Shown piece by piece: positions 34,861-44,178 of a stretch of 64,000 nt of DNA (the stretch's first letter is position 1; each line of letters starts with the position of its first letter). The notes under the pieces were generated by a model. The model did not search any database and was not told the DNA's origin. It saw only the letters and a list, made by a program, of their open reading frames with translations. The stretch comes from Acidaminococcus massiliensis (GTDB taxonomy: Bacteria; Bacillota; Negativicutes; Acidaminococcales; Acidaminococcaceae). The stretch is from the NCBI RefSeq assembly GCF_900095825.1, contig NZ_LT608315.1, positions 1,906,712 to 1,970,711 of the forward strand. The letters run 5' to 3'. A program made the position numbers and the translations under genes.

Positions 34861-36696
34861 ATGACTCAAACGATCTACGGAAGGACGGAGGGCCTGAAGA
34901 AACAGGTCCTCACCCAATTGGAAGCGATCTATGAGCTGAGAGCGGATGAGGGCCAACTGATCAGTATGGAGTTGGCCCTCCTTTTGCGGGACCTGACCGA
35001 GGCCATCAACCGGGAGATTTCTCTGTATATCGACCGGAAGGGCCAGGTGACGGCAGTCGCCGTAGGCAGCGACTGCCATGTGGAACTGCCCAGCACGGAT
35101 TCCCGGAGGAGCCAGAACCGGCTCTGCGGGGTTTCCTGCATCCACACCCATCCCTCTGGCGCGCCTCGGCTCAGTGGGGTGGATCTGTCCGCCCTGCGGG
35201 ACCTGCGTTTTGACGCCATGGCTGCCATGGCCTGGGAAACGCCTCAGAGCGAGCCTCTCCTGAGTTTTGGGATGATTACGGACCTGGATGGAGATCAGCA
35301 GCCCGTGCTCCAGGAATTCGGTCCCTTCAAGGTGAAGGATGTGGCGGCCATGCCCTTTGGCAATGTTGTCCATACTGTAGAGAAGATCTTGGCCAAACGG
35401 TCCCGGGGCCACAATCTGGCGGAAGGTCCGGAACGGGCCATGTTGATCTCCCTGGCCTGGGGGGATACAGCCTCCCGCTGGAGTGCCCAGGATTCTGTAG
35501 AGGAACTGGCCCAGCTGGCGGAAACCGCCGGTGCGGAAGTGGTGGGGAAATTCGTCCAGTCCCGGCCCAAACCGGACCCGGTGTTCTTCATCGGAAAGGG
35601 CAAGGTCCAGGAACTGTCCCTTTTCGCCCAACAGGAAGACATCGATCTGTGCATCTTCGATGACGAATTGTCTCCGGCCCAGCAGCGGAACTTGGAACGG
35701 GCCTTAGGGGTCCGGATCATCGACAGGACCGGGCTGATCCTGGACATTTTCGCCAAGCGGGCCCGGACCAGTGAAGGGAAACTCCAGGTGGAACTGGCTC
35801 AGCTCCAGTATATGCTGCCTCGGATCATGGGGCAGGGGACCAGCCTCTCCCGTCTGGGCGGGGGCATCGGGACCCGAGGCCCTGGGGAAACCAAATTGGA
35901 AGTGGACCGGCGGCGGATCCGGGACCGGATCTCCTTCCTGGAAGAGCAGATCCGCCGGATGAAAGGCAGCCGGCAGCAGCAGCAGCGAGCCCGGAACAAG
36001 AACGAAGTGAAGCAAGTCTGCCTGGTGGGCTATACCAATGCGGGGAAAAGCACCCTGCTCAACACCCTGACCCATTCGGACATCTATGCCCAGGATCAGC
36101 TATTCGCTACTCTGGATCCCACTACCCGCCAGCTGGGGCTTCCCGACGGCAGCATCTGTACCCTGACCGACACGGTAGGATTCATCCAGCGGCTGCCCCA
36201 TCAGCTGGTGGCGGCTTTCAAATCCACCTTGGAAGTGGTGAAGGATGCGGACCTTTTGGTCCATGTGATCGACAGCTCCCACGAACTGTATCAGGAACAG
36301 GCGGATGCCGTGTATCAGGTACTCCGGGAGCTGGAAGTCACGGACAAGCCCATCCTGACCGTCTACAACAAAGTAGACCGGCTCCGGCAGCATGAAGGGC
36401 TGCGCCGCCGGCTGGAACAGACGGAAGACAGCCTCTGTGTCTCGGCCAAGACCGGAGAAGGGATCCCTGAACTCTTGGAAACCTTGGCCCAGCTCCTGGG
36501 CCAAGATATGACAGAAGTGGCACTCTCCATTCCCTACGGAGAAAGCCGTTTGGCAGCCCGGCTCCACCAGGACGCCAAAGTCCTGGAAGAAAATTATGGA
36601 GAAACCGGGATCCAGATGAAAGTCAAACTGAAAAAAAAACGCTGGCGGACCAGCTGGAAAAGTATATCCAAAAAGAATGAACAAGGAGGAACTTGA
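34861..36696 (+). CDS. hflX: GTPase HflX with N-terminal JAMM-like extension
   Basis: The 611-residue protein is longer than standard HflX (about 430). The N-terminal extension carries [14 protein letters not shown] at residues 95-108, which fits the JAMM zinc-protease pattern H-x-H-x7-S-x2-D. The HflX N-terminal domain follows, then a glycine-rich [18 protein letters not shown] region and the G domain (Walker [11 protein letters not shown] near 387, DTVGFI, NKVD). HflX splits stalled ribosomes under stress. The stop codon lies just before the start of the PLP-enzyme gene, so the two are coupled. Confidence 0.9.
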   Translation: MTQTIYGRTEGLKKQVLTQLEAIYELRADEGQLISMELALLLRDLTEAINREISLYIDRKGQVTAVAVGSDCHVELPSTDSRRSQNRLCGVSCIHTHPSGAPRLSGVDLSALRDLRFDAMAAMAWETPQSEPLLSFGMITDLDGDQQPVLQEFGPFKVKDVAAMPFGNVVHTVEKILAKRSRGHNLAEGPERAMLISLAWGDTASRWSAQDSVEELAQLAETAGAEVVGKFVQSRPKPDPVFFIGKGKVQELSLFAQQEDIDLCIFDDELSPAQQRNLERALGVRIIDRTGLILDIFAKRARTSEGKLQVELAQLQYMLPRIMGQGTSLSRLGGGIGTRGPGETKLEVDRRRIRDRISFLEEQIRRMKGSRQQQQRARNKNEVKQVCLVGYTNAGKSTLLNTLTHSDIYAQDQLFATLDPTTRQLGLPDGSICTLTDTVGFIQRLPHQLVAAFKSTLEVVKDADLLVHVIDSSHELYQEQADAVYQVLRELEVTDKPILTVYNKVDRLRQHEGLRRRLEQTEDSLCVSAKTGEGIPELLETLAQLLGQDMTEVALSIPYGESRLAARLHQDAKVLEENYGETGIQMKVKLKKKRWRTSWKSISKKNEQGGT

Positions 36697-36701
36697 ACCC
36701 A

Positions 36702-37943
36702 ATGACCATCCAATGGGACGAAATCGAACAGAAAGCACTGGACACCGTTGCCCAGCATACCAAAAGCCATGAAGCAGCCGCCCTGGCCAATACCAAAAAG
36801 GTATTGGATGCCTTCGCCAAATACCAGGTGGCGGATTATTACCTGAAACCTACCACGGGCTACGGCTATTCCGATACCGGCCGGGATCAGCTGGATCTGA
36901 TCTATGCCGAGATTTTCAAGACGGAAGCCGCCCTGGTCCGCTCTCAGTTCGTTTCCGGCACCCATGCCCTGGCTGTGGCCCTCCTGGGGAACCTGCATCC
37001 GGGAGACGAAATGATCGGCGCTACGGGAGAACCCTATGATACCATGCAGACCATCATCGGCTATCCCGTAAAGACGCCTGGTTCTCTGGTGGATCTGGGG
37101 GTCACCTATAAGGAAATCCCCATGGAAGGGGACCGCCCGGATATCCCTTCCCTCCTGGCTGCCCTGACCCCTCAGACCCGTCTGGTCCATGTGCAGCGGT
37201 CCTGCGGCTACAGCAGCAAGCGGAAGACCCTGACCGTAGCGGAGATCGGAGAGATCTTCCAGGCCGTGAAGGCTGTCCGTCCGGATATCATCTGTTTTGT
37301 AGACAACTGTTACGGAGAATTCATTGAAGACAAAGAACCTACGGAAGTAGGCGCCGACTTGATGGCCGGCTCTCTGATCAAGAACCTGGGAGGCGGCTTC
37401 GCTCCCACCGGCGGCTATATCGTGGGAAAAAAGGATCTGGTGGAACAGGCTTCCTACCGGCTGACGGCTCCCGGTCTGGGCGGCGAGATGGGCTGCACCT
37501 TGGGAGATACGGCCCGGGAATTCTACCAGGGGCTCTTCATGGCGCCCCATGTGGCCCTCCAGGCGGTGAAGACTTCTATGTTCGCAGCTTCCGTATTCCA
37601 ATCCCTGGGCTTTGAAGTCTCTCCTCTCCCGGATGATGTCCGGAGCGACATCATCCAGACCATTACCCTGAACACTCCGGAAAATCTTTGTGCCTTCTGC
37701 GAAGCCATCCAGGCCCATTCTCCCATAGATTCCCATGTGACCCCGGTGCCCTCTCCGCTCCCTGGTTACCAGGATGACATCATCATGGCTGCAGGGACCT
37801 TCGTCCAGGGCGCTTCCATCGAACTGAGTGCAGATGGTCCCATGCGGGCCCCCTACAAGGTATTCATGCAGGGAGGTCTGACTTTCGAACACGGCTGGAT
37901 TGCCGTCATGGCAGCTGCCCGGCAGATTATGGCAAAAAAATAA
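36702..37943 (+). CDS. Methionine gamma-lyase-like PLP-dependent enzyme
   Basis: A 413-residue fold-type I PLP enzyme of the family often labelled methionine gamma-lyase family or aluminium resistance protein. The PLP-binding lysine is probably in AGSLIKNLGGG near residue 231. Such enzymes cleave sulfur amino acids, though this subgroup is poorly tested. The start is taken as ATG 36702, with AAGGAGG 12 bases upstream; a TTG at 36693 overlapping the hflX stop is closer to the site than usual. Confidence 0.85.
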   Translation: MTIQWDEIEQKALDTVAQHTKSHEAAALANTKKVLDAFAKYQVADYYLKPTTGYGYSDTGRDQLDLIYAEIFKTEAALVRSQFVSGTHALAVALLGNLHPGDEMIGATGEPYDTMQTIIGYPVKTPGSLVDLGVTYKEIPMEGDRPDIPSLLAALTPQTRLVHVQRSCGYSSKRKTLTVAEIGEIFQAVKAVRPDIICFVDNCYGEFIEDKEPTEVGADLMAGSLIKNLGGGFAPTGGYIVGKKDLVEQASYRLTAPGLGGEMGCTLGDTAREFYQGLFMAPHVALQAVKTSMFAASVFQSLGFEVSPLPDDVRSDIIQTITLNTPENLCAFCEAIQAHSPIDSHVTPVPSPLPGYQDDIIMAAGTFVQGASIELSADGPMRAPYKVFMQGGLTFEHGWIAVMAAARQIMAKK

Positions 37944-37952
37944 GACCTGCAA

Positions 37953-37993
37953 AAAAACGGCTTCTGAATTTTGTTTCAGAGGCCGTTTTTATT
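37953..37993 (+). terminator. Terminator at the end of the housekeeping row
   Basis: AAAACGGC and GGCCGTTTTT with CTGAA/TTCAG inside form an interrupted stem followed by T-rich sequence. Confidence 0.8.
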
Positions 37994-38023
37994 GTTTCTG
38001 CAAGTAAAGGAGTAATAAAAATG

Positions 38024-38057
38024 GAAAAAGACGCTCAAATCGAAAATTTGAGCGTCT
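38024..38057 (-). terminator. lexA terminator
   Basis: A perfect 12-bp stem AGACGCTCAAAT/ATTTGAGCGTCT with a five-base loop, followed on the minus strand by TTTTTCC. Confidence 0.8.
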
Positions 38058-38089
38058 GAGAGAGAATCGACTGTTTTTGCTTCTTCCAC

Positions 38090-38734
38090 TTATAAAGTCC
38101 GGAATACGGCAATCACTTTTCCCTTGATTTCGATATTGTCCGTGCCAACAATGGGGGGATAGGCATCATTTTCCGGTTGGAGACGGATCTGTTTCAGTTC
38201 CCGGAAATATCTCTTGATGGTGGTTTCCTCACCATTGATGAACGCCACCACAATATCCCCGTTGGTGGCGTAATTCTGTTTCCGCACGAACACATAATCA
38301 TGATCCAAGATCCCAGCATTCTTCATGCTGTCGCCTTCCACCACCATCATGAACACATCTTCCTTGCAGCCGATCAGATCCAGAGGGATGGGGTAGGTGT
38401 CTTCAATATTTTCCACTGCCAAAATGGGATCCCCTGCATGGACAGCACCCACAAGAGGGACGGAAACCATACTTTTCTTCCGCCAGCTGATTTCATCAGT
38501 CAGCCCGTAAGTACGGGGCTTCTCCGGGTCCCAGCTGACAAATCCGGCTTCTGCCAATTTCTTCAAATTGTTGTGGACAGAAGCGCTGGAAGAAAGGCCC
38601 ACTGCCTTGCCGATTTCACGGACAGAAGGGGGATAACCATTGGAAAAGATATATTGTTTGATGTATTCCAGAATCTGGCTCTGGCGGGCATTGATGGAGC
38701 GGGTATTCATTTTTTTCAGTTCAGATTCAGTCAT
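38090..38734 (-). CDS. lexA: LexA repressor
   Basis: The 214-residue protein has the LexA winged-helix DNA-binding domain (residues 10-75: YPPSVREIGKAVGLSSSASVH-type segment) and the S24 self-cleavage domain. The cleavage bond is Ala100-Gly101 in VHAGDP, with catalytic Ser136 in EGDSMKNAG and Lys174 in TTIKRYF. It represses the SOS regulon. ATG 38734 follows AAAGGAG at 9 bases; the frame is open further upstream, but that lies across the promoter. Confidence 0.93.
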   Translation of the reverse strand: MTESELKKMNTRSINARQSQILEYIKQYIFSNGYPPSVREIGKAVGLSSSASVHNNLKKLAEAGFVSWDPEKPRTYGLTDEISWRKKSMVSVPLVGAVHAGDPILAVENIEDTYPIPLDLIGCKEDVFMMVVEGDSMKNAGILDHDYVFVRKQNYATNGDIVVAFINGEETTIKRYFRELKQIRLQPENDAYPPIVGTDNIEIKGKVIAVFRTL

Positions 38735-38794
38735 AGGACAAAACTCCTTTATCAGGATGGATAAGCGGTACACGGATCCACGATAGATAAATTT

Positions 38795-38823
38795 AGTATA
38801 ACAAGAAAACAGCTGTGTGTCAA
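38795..38823 (-). promoter_or_regulatory. lexA promoter
   Basis: A perfect TTGACA and TATACT on the minus strand with a 17-base spacer. Just upstream lies CGTTTGATGAACG (38830-38842), an inverted repeat that does not match the usual CGAAC-N4-GTTCG SOS box, so the operator is uncertain. Confidence 0.75.
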
Positions 38824-38876
38824 ACAGGCGTTTGATGAACGAGAAGATCATCAAGGAAAAAGATAACAGATCTGAA

Positions 38877-39077
38877 TCAAGTAAAATCCAGAAGCAGGAT
38901 CAGCCATAGAACCGTATAAACGACAGGAAAACACAAGCAGTCCAAAAAGAATTTGATTCCAGAAAAAATCTTCCATGATCCTGTCGGTCCAAGAAACGCA
39001 GGTTCCTGAAGGAAAAGGCCGCCGACCGGCATGAGGAGTGCATCGGAAAGGAAATAGGCAAGCATTCCAGCATACAT
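38877..39077 (-). CDS. Possible small membrane protein (66 residues)
   Basis: This frame gives a hydrophobic protein with two potential membrane helices (YAGMLAYFLSDALLMPVGGLF and CLCFPVVYTVLWLILLLDF). No strong ribosome binding site is seen and I recognise no family with confidence. It fills most of the 461-base gap between lexA and the second pyridoxal kinase gene. It may be a remnant of a larger gene. Confidence 0.3.
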   Translation of the reverse strand: MYAGMLAYFLSDALLMPVGGLFLQEPAFLGPTGSWKIFSGIKFFLDCLCFPVVYTVLWLILLLDFT

Positions 39078-39099
39078 GGACAGGCATTTCCACTCAAAA

Positions 39100-39130
<31 letters not shown>

Positions 39131-39315
39131 ATAATGTTGATAACTCGACCTAGGAAACTGTCCGTATCCATAGGATTGCTGGAAAATGACCCGCATACCG
39201 ACACAGTTTGCTTCAGGAAATTTAAAAACCGTTCCTTTTTTTCAGGAACCTTCTGTGTTATAACAAGAATTGTCCAATCAATAAGGAAAATCGATCTACA
39301 AAGGAGTTCTTCATC

Positions 39316-40212
39316 ATGCACCAGCGCGTTGCCGCCATCAATGATCTGTCCGGCTTGGGACGCTGTTCACTGACTGTCGATATCGCCGTCCTGGCTGCCA
39401 TGGGCATTGAAGCCTGTCCGCTGCCTACGGCTGTGCTGACTTCGCAGACTGGGTATCCTGGTTATCACTGTGTTCCTTTTACCAAACAGATGTGCAATTA
39501 TACGGAACACTGGCAGGAACTACAGGTATCATTCCAAGGCATCCTGTCCGGGTATCTGGCCACTCCTGATGCAGCCACACAAGTACAGGACTTCTTGGAA
39601 AAGTTCCATAAACCCGGCGTCCTCTACCTTTGCGATCCTGTCCTAGGCGACAATGGCAAGGCCTACCGTGGATTTACCGATGCTTCCATCCAAGCCGTCC
39701 GCCATCTGGCTTTCCAAGCGGATCTCTTGACACCCAATCTGACGGAATTCTGCATCCTCACAGATACGGAGATGGATTCTCTCAAAAAGCTGGGACAAGA
39801 AAATCCGGAAGAGCTGTACCGCCTTCTGCAATACCGGTCTTATCTCTTCAAAGATCAGGCACTTGTCATTACAGGGATCCCGATAAAAGAACGGGATCAA
39901 CAGCTCTTGGTCAATCTGATCATTGACCACGCGAAAACTCCGGTGGCCATTCCTTCTCCCCATCTGGGCGGCAGCTACTCCGGTACAGGCGATCTTTTTG
40001 CGGCCGTCTTGATGGGCAGTCAGCTCCAGAAAAGAAACCTGGAACAGGGTGTACGCTTGGCGGGAGAACTCATCGTAAGGGGGATTGCCGATGCCCAAAA
40101 AGAACACACTCCCTGCAATGACGGGATCAATTATGAGCCCTATCTGAACCTCCTCTCTCTTTCCTCTTTACAGACTATGGGGCAAAGAGGAACCTGTCAG
40201 GCACAAAAATGA
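39316..40212 (+). CDS. Pyridoxamine kinase (second paralogue)
   Basis: A 298-residue PdxK/PdxY-family kinase related to the one at 3924. The N-terminus INDLSGLGRCSLT and C-terminal GGSYSGTGDLFAAVL are conserved, including the catalytic aspartate. AAAGGAG lies before ATG 39316. An ECF substrate-binding subunit is encoded just downstream, so this kinase may trap an imported B6 vitamer by phosphorylation. Confidence 0.88.
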   Translation: MHQRVAAINDLSGLGRCSLTVDIAVLAAMGIEACPLPTAVLTSQTGYPGYHCVPFTKQMCNYTEHWQELQVSFQGILSGYLATPDAATQVQDFLEKFHKPGVLYLCDPVLGDNGKAYRGFTDASIQAVRHLAFQADLLTPNLTEFCILTDTEMDSLKKLGQENPEELYRLLQYRSYLFKDQALVITGIPIKERDQQLLVNLIIDHAKTPVAIPSPHLGGSYSGTGDLFAAVLMGSQLQKRNLEQGVRLAGELIVRGIADAQKEHTPCNDGINYEPYLNLLSLSSLQTMGQRGTCQAQK

Positions 40213-40242
40213 GGAGGATATGCTGCTTTACTGCGATTATGG

Positions 40243-40271
40243 TTGATACAATGAACTATGTACATTAAATT
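40243..40271 (+). promoter_or_regulatory. Possible promoter of the ECF S-component gene
   Basis: TTGATA and TAAATT with a 17-base spacer; both boxes match the consensus in four or five of six places. Confidence 0.4.
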
Positions 40272-40294
40272 ATATTGAAAGGAATTGATTGCTC

Positions 40295-40861
40295 ATGAAA
40301 CAAAGGAATCCACAGGAACGGCTCCGGCTGCTGGTCCTGACCGGCCTCTTCGCCGGGCTCATCTGTCTGTTCACGGCCTATATCTGCCATATCCCCATGG
40401 GCGCCAATGGCGGCTATCTGCATTTCGGCGATACCCTGATCTACGTGGCAGCTTCCCTCCTGCCCCAACCCTATGCCCTCCTGGCGGCAGCTATCGGCGG
40501 GGGACTGGCTGATCTCCTGACTTCGCCCATGTGGGCTCCGGCTACCATTATCATCAAGGCCCTGATTACCCTGCCCTTTACTTGGAAAGCCCAGAAGCTG
40601 CTCTGCACCCGGAACCGGATCGCTCCGTTCCTGTCCTGGATCATTTCCACCATTGGCTACTACCTGGCAGAGGGACTGATTTTCGGGACCTATGCGGCCC
40701 TGGTCACTTCCATTATGGGCAGTGCCATCCAATCCGGCGGAAGCCTGCTGTTCTATTACCTGGTTGCCGGCGTGTTGGATAAACAAGATGTGAAAAATCG
40801 AATCTTTGTAAAGACGGAAAGGACGACGAAATTCCATGGCTCAGATTCTTTATACTTATAA
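40295..40861 (+). CDS. ECF transporter S component, TIGR04002-like
   Basis: A membrane protein of 188 residues with about five helices and the layout of an ECF-type substrate-binding subunit (GLICLFTAYICHIPMG at helix 1, GYLHFGDTLIYVAASLLP, AAAIGGGLADLL). It resembles the TIGR04002 group. Such subunits bind a vitamin and use a shared energising module. The neighbouring pyridoxal kinase suggests vitamin B6, which is inference. ATG 40295 has AAAGGA at 11 bases; TTG 40289 is an alternative. The end overlaps the next gene by 26 bases. Confidence 0.75.
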   Translation: MKQRNPQERLRLLVLTGLFAGLICLFTAYICHIPMGANGGYLHFGDTLIYVAASLLPQPYALLAAAIGGGLADLLTSPMWAPATIIIKALITLPFTWKAQKLLCTRNRIAPFLSWIISTIGYYLAEGLIFGTYAALVTSIMGSAIQSGGSLLFYYLVAGVLDKQDVKNRIFVKTERTTKFHGSDSLYL

Positions 40862-41435
40862 AGACGGCGTATACGCCAATTTAACCAATTTGTGCAACTG
40901 CCGGTGCACTTTCTGTGTCCGGTTCCAGCATGAGGGAATCGGTGATGCCCCTACCCTCTGGCATAAGGTGAATCCCAATTGGGAGCAGGTCAAGGCAGCG
41001 GTGGACGCCTTTGATTTCACCGGATTCAAGGAACTGGTGTTCTGCGGGTACGGGGAACCCACCTGTGCTCTGGACCTGATGCTGAAGACTGCCCGGTATG
41101 TGCGGAAGATCCATCCGGAATTGAAGCTGCGGGTGAATACCAATGGGCTGGGGTCTTTGGAAAACGGCCGAGATATCGTACCGGACCTGGCCCAGGTATT
41201 GGATGCGGTATCCATCAGCCTCAATGCTCCAAATGAAGCGGATTATAACAAAGTGACCCGCCCTACCCTGCCAGGCGCCTACCAGGCTATGTTGGATTTC
41301 GCCCGGGAATGCAAAAAGAAGATTCCCGACACCCGGATGACCGTGGTGGACGTGCTTCCCCCAGAACAAATCGAAGCCAGCCGAAAAGTGGCAGAAAGCT
41401 GCGGCATCAAATTGAGAGTGAGAAAATTTGCATAA
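40836..41435 (+). CDS. TatD-associated-type small radical SAM protein
   Basis: The 199-residue protein has the radical SAM cluster motif CxxxCxxC in LCNCRCTFC near residue 20, then GYGEPT near residue 70 (glycine-rich SAM-binding motif) and NTNGLG near 103. Size and motifs fit the small radical SAM group often encoded with TatD nucleases (TIGR04038). No tatD gene is nearby. The reaction is unknown. It overlaps the ECF S-component gene. Confidence 0.8.
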   Translation: MAQILYTYKDGVYANLTNLCNCRCTFCVRFQHEGIGDAPTLWHKVNPNWEQVKAAVDAFDFTGFKELVFCGYGEPTCALDLMLKTARYVRKIHPELKLRVNTNGLGSLENGRDIVPDLAQVLDAVSISLNAPNEADYNKVTRPTLPGAYQAMLDFARECKKKIPDTRMTVVDVLPPEQIEASRKVAESCGIKLRVRKFA

Positions 41436-41437
41436 AA

Positions 41438-41481
41438 AAGGGACTGTGAAAGAATGAAGAATCATTTTTTCACAGTCCCTT
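41438..41481. terminator. Bidirectional terminator
   Basis: A perfect 13-bp stem AAGGGACTGTGAA/TTCACAGTCCCTT, with A-rich sequence on the left and a T-rich loop. It serves the convergent radical SAM and symporter genes. Confidence 0.75.
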
Positions 41482-41488
41482 ATCACAT

Positions 41489-42709
41489 CTATTTCTCTTT
41501 CTCCAGCAAATGGGTCACGATGATGGCGCAGGATGCGTCTCCCGTGATGTTCAGGGTGGTGCGCCCCATATCGAAGATCCGGTCCACACCGGCTACCAGA
41601 GCGATGCCGTCCACCGGCAGATTGACGGACGCCAGCACCATGGCCAGCATGATCATCCCGGCACCGGGAACCCCTGCTGTCCCTACGGAAGCCAGAGTAG
41701 CCGTCACCACGATGGTGAGCATCTGGGATATAGTCAGGTCGATGCCGTAGCAGGAAGCGATGAATACGGCGCAGACGCCTTGATAAATGGCGGTCCCGTC
41801 CATGTTGATGGTGGCACCGAGAGGCAGGGCGAAGCTGGTGACTTCTTTAGAGGCACCCAGTTTGTTGGCACATTCTATATTGATGGGCAGGGTACCTACA
41901 GAAGAAGCACTGGAAAAAGCGAACAGCATGGCCGGCATCATACCCTTGAAGAATTTCAGCGGACTCATGCCGCCGATGGCCCGGACTGCCAGGGAATAGA
42001 CCAAGATGGCATGGAGGGCATAGGCGATGTAGGCACAAAGGATGACTTTGGCCAGGGAGCCGATGACAGCAGTCCCATTCTGGGCAATTACCGGGCACAG
42101 CAGGCAGAATACACCGATGGGAGACAGGGCTAGGATTATTTCCATGACTTTCATGAATACATCATTCCAGGTATTGATGAACTCTGCTGCCTGTTCTCCC
42201 TGTTTCCCCAGGGCAATGATGGCAATCCCGATCAGCAGCGCCATGACGATGACTTGGAGCATATTGGCGCTGGTCAGAGGTGCCAGGAAGTTGGACGGGA
42301 ACAGATCCACCAGCATCTTCATGGGCCCTGTGGATCCTCCTTTGACCTTAAAGGAAAGTTCAGCCACGGACAGGGCTGGGAACAGGGGTTTGAAGCTGTT
42401 GGCGATGAACAGTCCGATGGTGGTGGCAATGGCTGTAGTAATGAAGTAATAGACCAATGTAATGCCGCCGATGGATCCCAATTTCCGGATGTCACTGAGG
42501 GAAACCACCCCTGCCATGATGGAAAACAGGACAATGGGCCCAACGATGAATTTTACGAGATTCAAGAAAATGGTGCCGAATGGTTTGATGTACGCCACGG
42601 TAAATTCCACATTCCCCTGCAGTGCCAGACCCGCGATGATTCCCAAGACCAGCGCGATGAAGATCTGTCCGGCCAGAGGGATCTTCTTTTTCTTTTGTTC
42701 TCCGTCCAT
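41489..42709 (-). CDS. Dicarboxylate/amino acid:cation symporter (DAACS family)
   Basis: The 406-residue symporter of the GltP/SstT/DctA family has the serine-rich hairpin-1 motif (FAFSSASSVGTLP), the NMDGTAIYQG motif of helix 7, and the hairpin-2 sequence TASVGTAGVPGAG-like near residue 340. Members import glutamate, aspartate, serine or C4-dicarboxylates with sodium or protons. AAAGGAGG lies 8 bases upstream of the ATG. Confidence 0.9.
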   Translation of the reverse strand: MDGEQKKKKIPLAGQIFIALVLGIIAGLALQGNVEFTVAYIKPFGTIFLNLVKFIVGPIVLFSIMAGVVSLSDIRKLGSIGGITLVYYFITTAIATTIGLFIANSFKPLFPALSVAELSFKVKGGSTGPMKMLVDLFPSNFLAPLTSANMLQVIVMALLIGIAIIALGKQGEQAAEFINTWNDVFMKVMEIILALSPIGVFCLLCPVIAQNGTAVIGSLAKVILCAYIAYALHAILVYSLAVRAIGGMSPLKFFKGMMPAMLFAFSSASSVGTLPINIECANKLGASKEVTSFALPLGATINMDGTAIYQGVCAVFIASCYGIDLTISQMLTIVVTATLASVGTAGVPGAGMIMLAMVLASVNLPVDGIALVAGVDRIFDMGRTTLNITGDASCAIIVTHLLEKEK

Positions 42710-42781
42710 TGCAATCAGCCTCCTTTGTTCCTTCTGGAAGAAAGAACTGTATTGAATTTATCAACAGTCCTTCCTGTATCC

Positions 42782-42790
42782 ATTATAGCA
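42782..42790 (-). promoter_or_regulatory. Extended -10 promoter of the symporter gene
   Basis: TGCTATAAT on the minus strand is a perfect extended -10 about 73 bases from the start codon. Confidence 0.55.
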
Positions 42791-42873
42791 TATAGACAGA
42801 AATATACTAGTCTGAAAATCCAGAATATTTAAAAAAGAACTGCTGCCCATGGAACAGCCCCTGCCGCGCCTCC

Positions 42874-43560
42874 CTACCCTGCCAGGAAGGCCATGACCCG
42901 GAGAGTCATGCCGCTGAGCATCAGGACACCGAAGAGAATCAGGAAAAGGCCGGCAGCTTTCTGGATCCGGGGCAGCCAAACATATCCTCTCCGCAGGGCA
43001 GAGCCGATTTTCTGCCAAAAAAGAGCTGTCAAGAGGAAAGGGATGCAGAAGCCCAGGGCATAGGCCAGCAGCAAAAAGATTCCCTGCTGGGCAGTCTGCT
43101 GGCTGCCGGCGGCCATGAGGATAGCAGTCAGGATAGGACCGGTACAGGGAGTCCAGCCCAGGGTGAAAGACGCACCCAAAAAGAAAGAACCCAGTACCCC
43201 CTCTTTTTTCTGCTGGAGGAAGGGCCTCCTGTCCCGAAGGAGGAACAAGGGCGTCCACAATCCGCTCAGAAAGAGTCCCAGGAGGATCAAGATCACCCCT
43301 GCCGCCTTTTCCAGTACTTTCCAATAACGGAGTACCAGCTGGCCTAAAACCGTTGCCGTGGCTCCCATGGCCAGGAAAACCAAAGTAAAACCGGCGAGAA
43401 AAGCCAGGGTATTGCCCAGGAGACGCCTCCTTCCCCGGCCTTCTTCCTGACTGGAACCGGCCAGGAGCAGCAGGAATGTGGGCAGCATGGGCAGGACACA
43501 GGGCGAAGCAAAAGAAAGGAGCCCCGCCCCAAAAGCGGCTCCCAAGGTCAAGGAACCCAT
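42874..43560 (-). CDS. ccdA: CcdA-type cytochrome c biogenesis / thiol-disulfide transporter
   Basis: A 228-residue membrane protein with about six helices of the CcdA/DsbD-beta type. Cysteines lie in SFASPCVLPMLP near residue 20 and GWTPCTGPIL near 133; they carry electrons across the membrane. Its start overlaps the stop of the TlpA gene by one base (TAATG), so the two act as a pair that reduces exported thiols. Confidence 0.9.
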   Translation of the reverse strand: MGSLTLGAAFGAGLLSFASPCVLPMLPTFLLLLAGSSQEEGRGRRRLLGNTLAFLAGFTLVFLAMGATATVLGQLVLRYWKVLEKAAGVILILLGLFLSGLWTPLFLLRDRRPFLQQKKEGVLGSFFLGASFTLGWTPCTGPILTAILMAAGSQQTAQQGIFLLLAYALGFCIPFLLTALFWQKIGSALRRGYVWLPRIQKAAGLFLILFGVLMLSGMTLRVMAFLAG

Positions 43561-44090
43561 TACAATTTCCCTTTCAAAAATCCTTCCAGCTGCTGGGCGG
43601 TGGCCATCCCTTCGTGGCGCTGGAGGATATTCCCTTTTTCATCCAGGATGACCGTAGTGGGAACTACCCGGACTTTATACAGGTCAGCTGCTTTCCCCTC
43701 CTGGTCCAGAAGCACTGGCAGGGTATACCCATTGTCCTTCAAAAAAGCTTGGACTTTGCTGCCCTCTTCCTGGAGGTCCACGGCATAGAAAGTCACTTTA
43801 TCCTTATATTTGCCGGCAAAAGCGTTCATCTCCGGCATTTCATTCCGGCAGGGAGGACACCAGGTAGCCCAGAAGTTGATTACGTAGATCTTGCCATCAC
43901 CCGGCTGGACGGAATGCGAAGCCCCCTTGGCATCTTTCAAGGTAAACCCCGGCGCCTGGACCTTTTGGGCAGAAGCCTGAGAAGCAGTTGCTGGAGCACT
44001 GCCCTGGGAAGTCCCGGAAGCACTGCCGCAGCCGGCAGCCAGAAGAACAGCGGATAGAAGGAGTGCAGAAAAGATCAGCTTGGGTTTCAT
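43560..44090 (-). CDS. TlpA-family thioredoxin-like lipoprotein
   Basis: The 176-residue lipoprotein has a signal peptide with lipobox LAAGC near residue 20 and an AhpC/TSA-thioredoxin fold with active site WCPPC near residue 95. It reduces disulfides or peroxides outside the cytoplasmic membrane, with electrons from the CcdA partner. AGGAGG precedes the ATG. Confidence 0.9.
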   Translation of the reverse strand: MKPKLIFSALLLSAVLLAAGCGSASGTSQGSAPATASQASAQKVQAPGFTLKDAKGASHSVQPGDGKIYVINFWATWCPPCRNEMPEMNAFAGKYKDKVTFYAVDLQEEGSKVQAFLKDNGYTLPVLLDQEGKAADLYKVRVVPTTVILDEKGNILQRHEGMATAQQLEGFLKGKL

Positions 44091-44144
44091 AAAATCCCTC
44101 CTGTGGAATAAATTTTAATCAGGAATTTTTCTTTATAATATCAT

Positions 44145-44178
44145 AAGGGGCCCGCTGCACGCAACAGGTCCCTTTTTC
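44145..44178 (-). terminator. Possible terminator after the NifX-like gene
   Basis: On the minus strand GGGACCTGTTGC and GCAGCGGGCCCC form an imperfect stem around a short loop, then CTTATGAT. The core resembles other terminators in the window. Confidence 0.5.

Noticed and set aside
38824..38845. Canonical SOS box upstream of lexA
   Set aside because: The inverted repeat CGTTTGATGAACG has the half-sites in the wrong orientation for the Gram-positive CGAAC-N4-GTTCG box.
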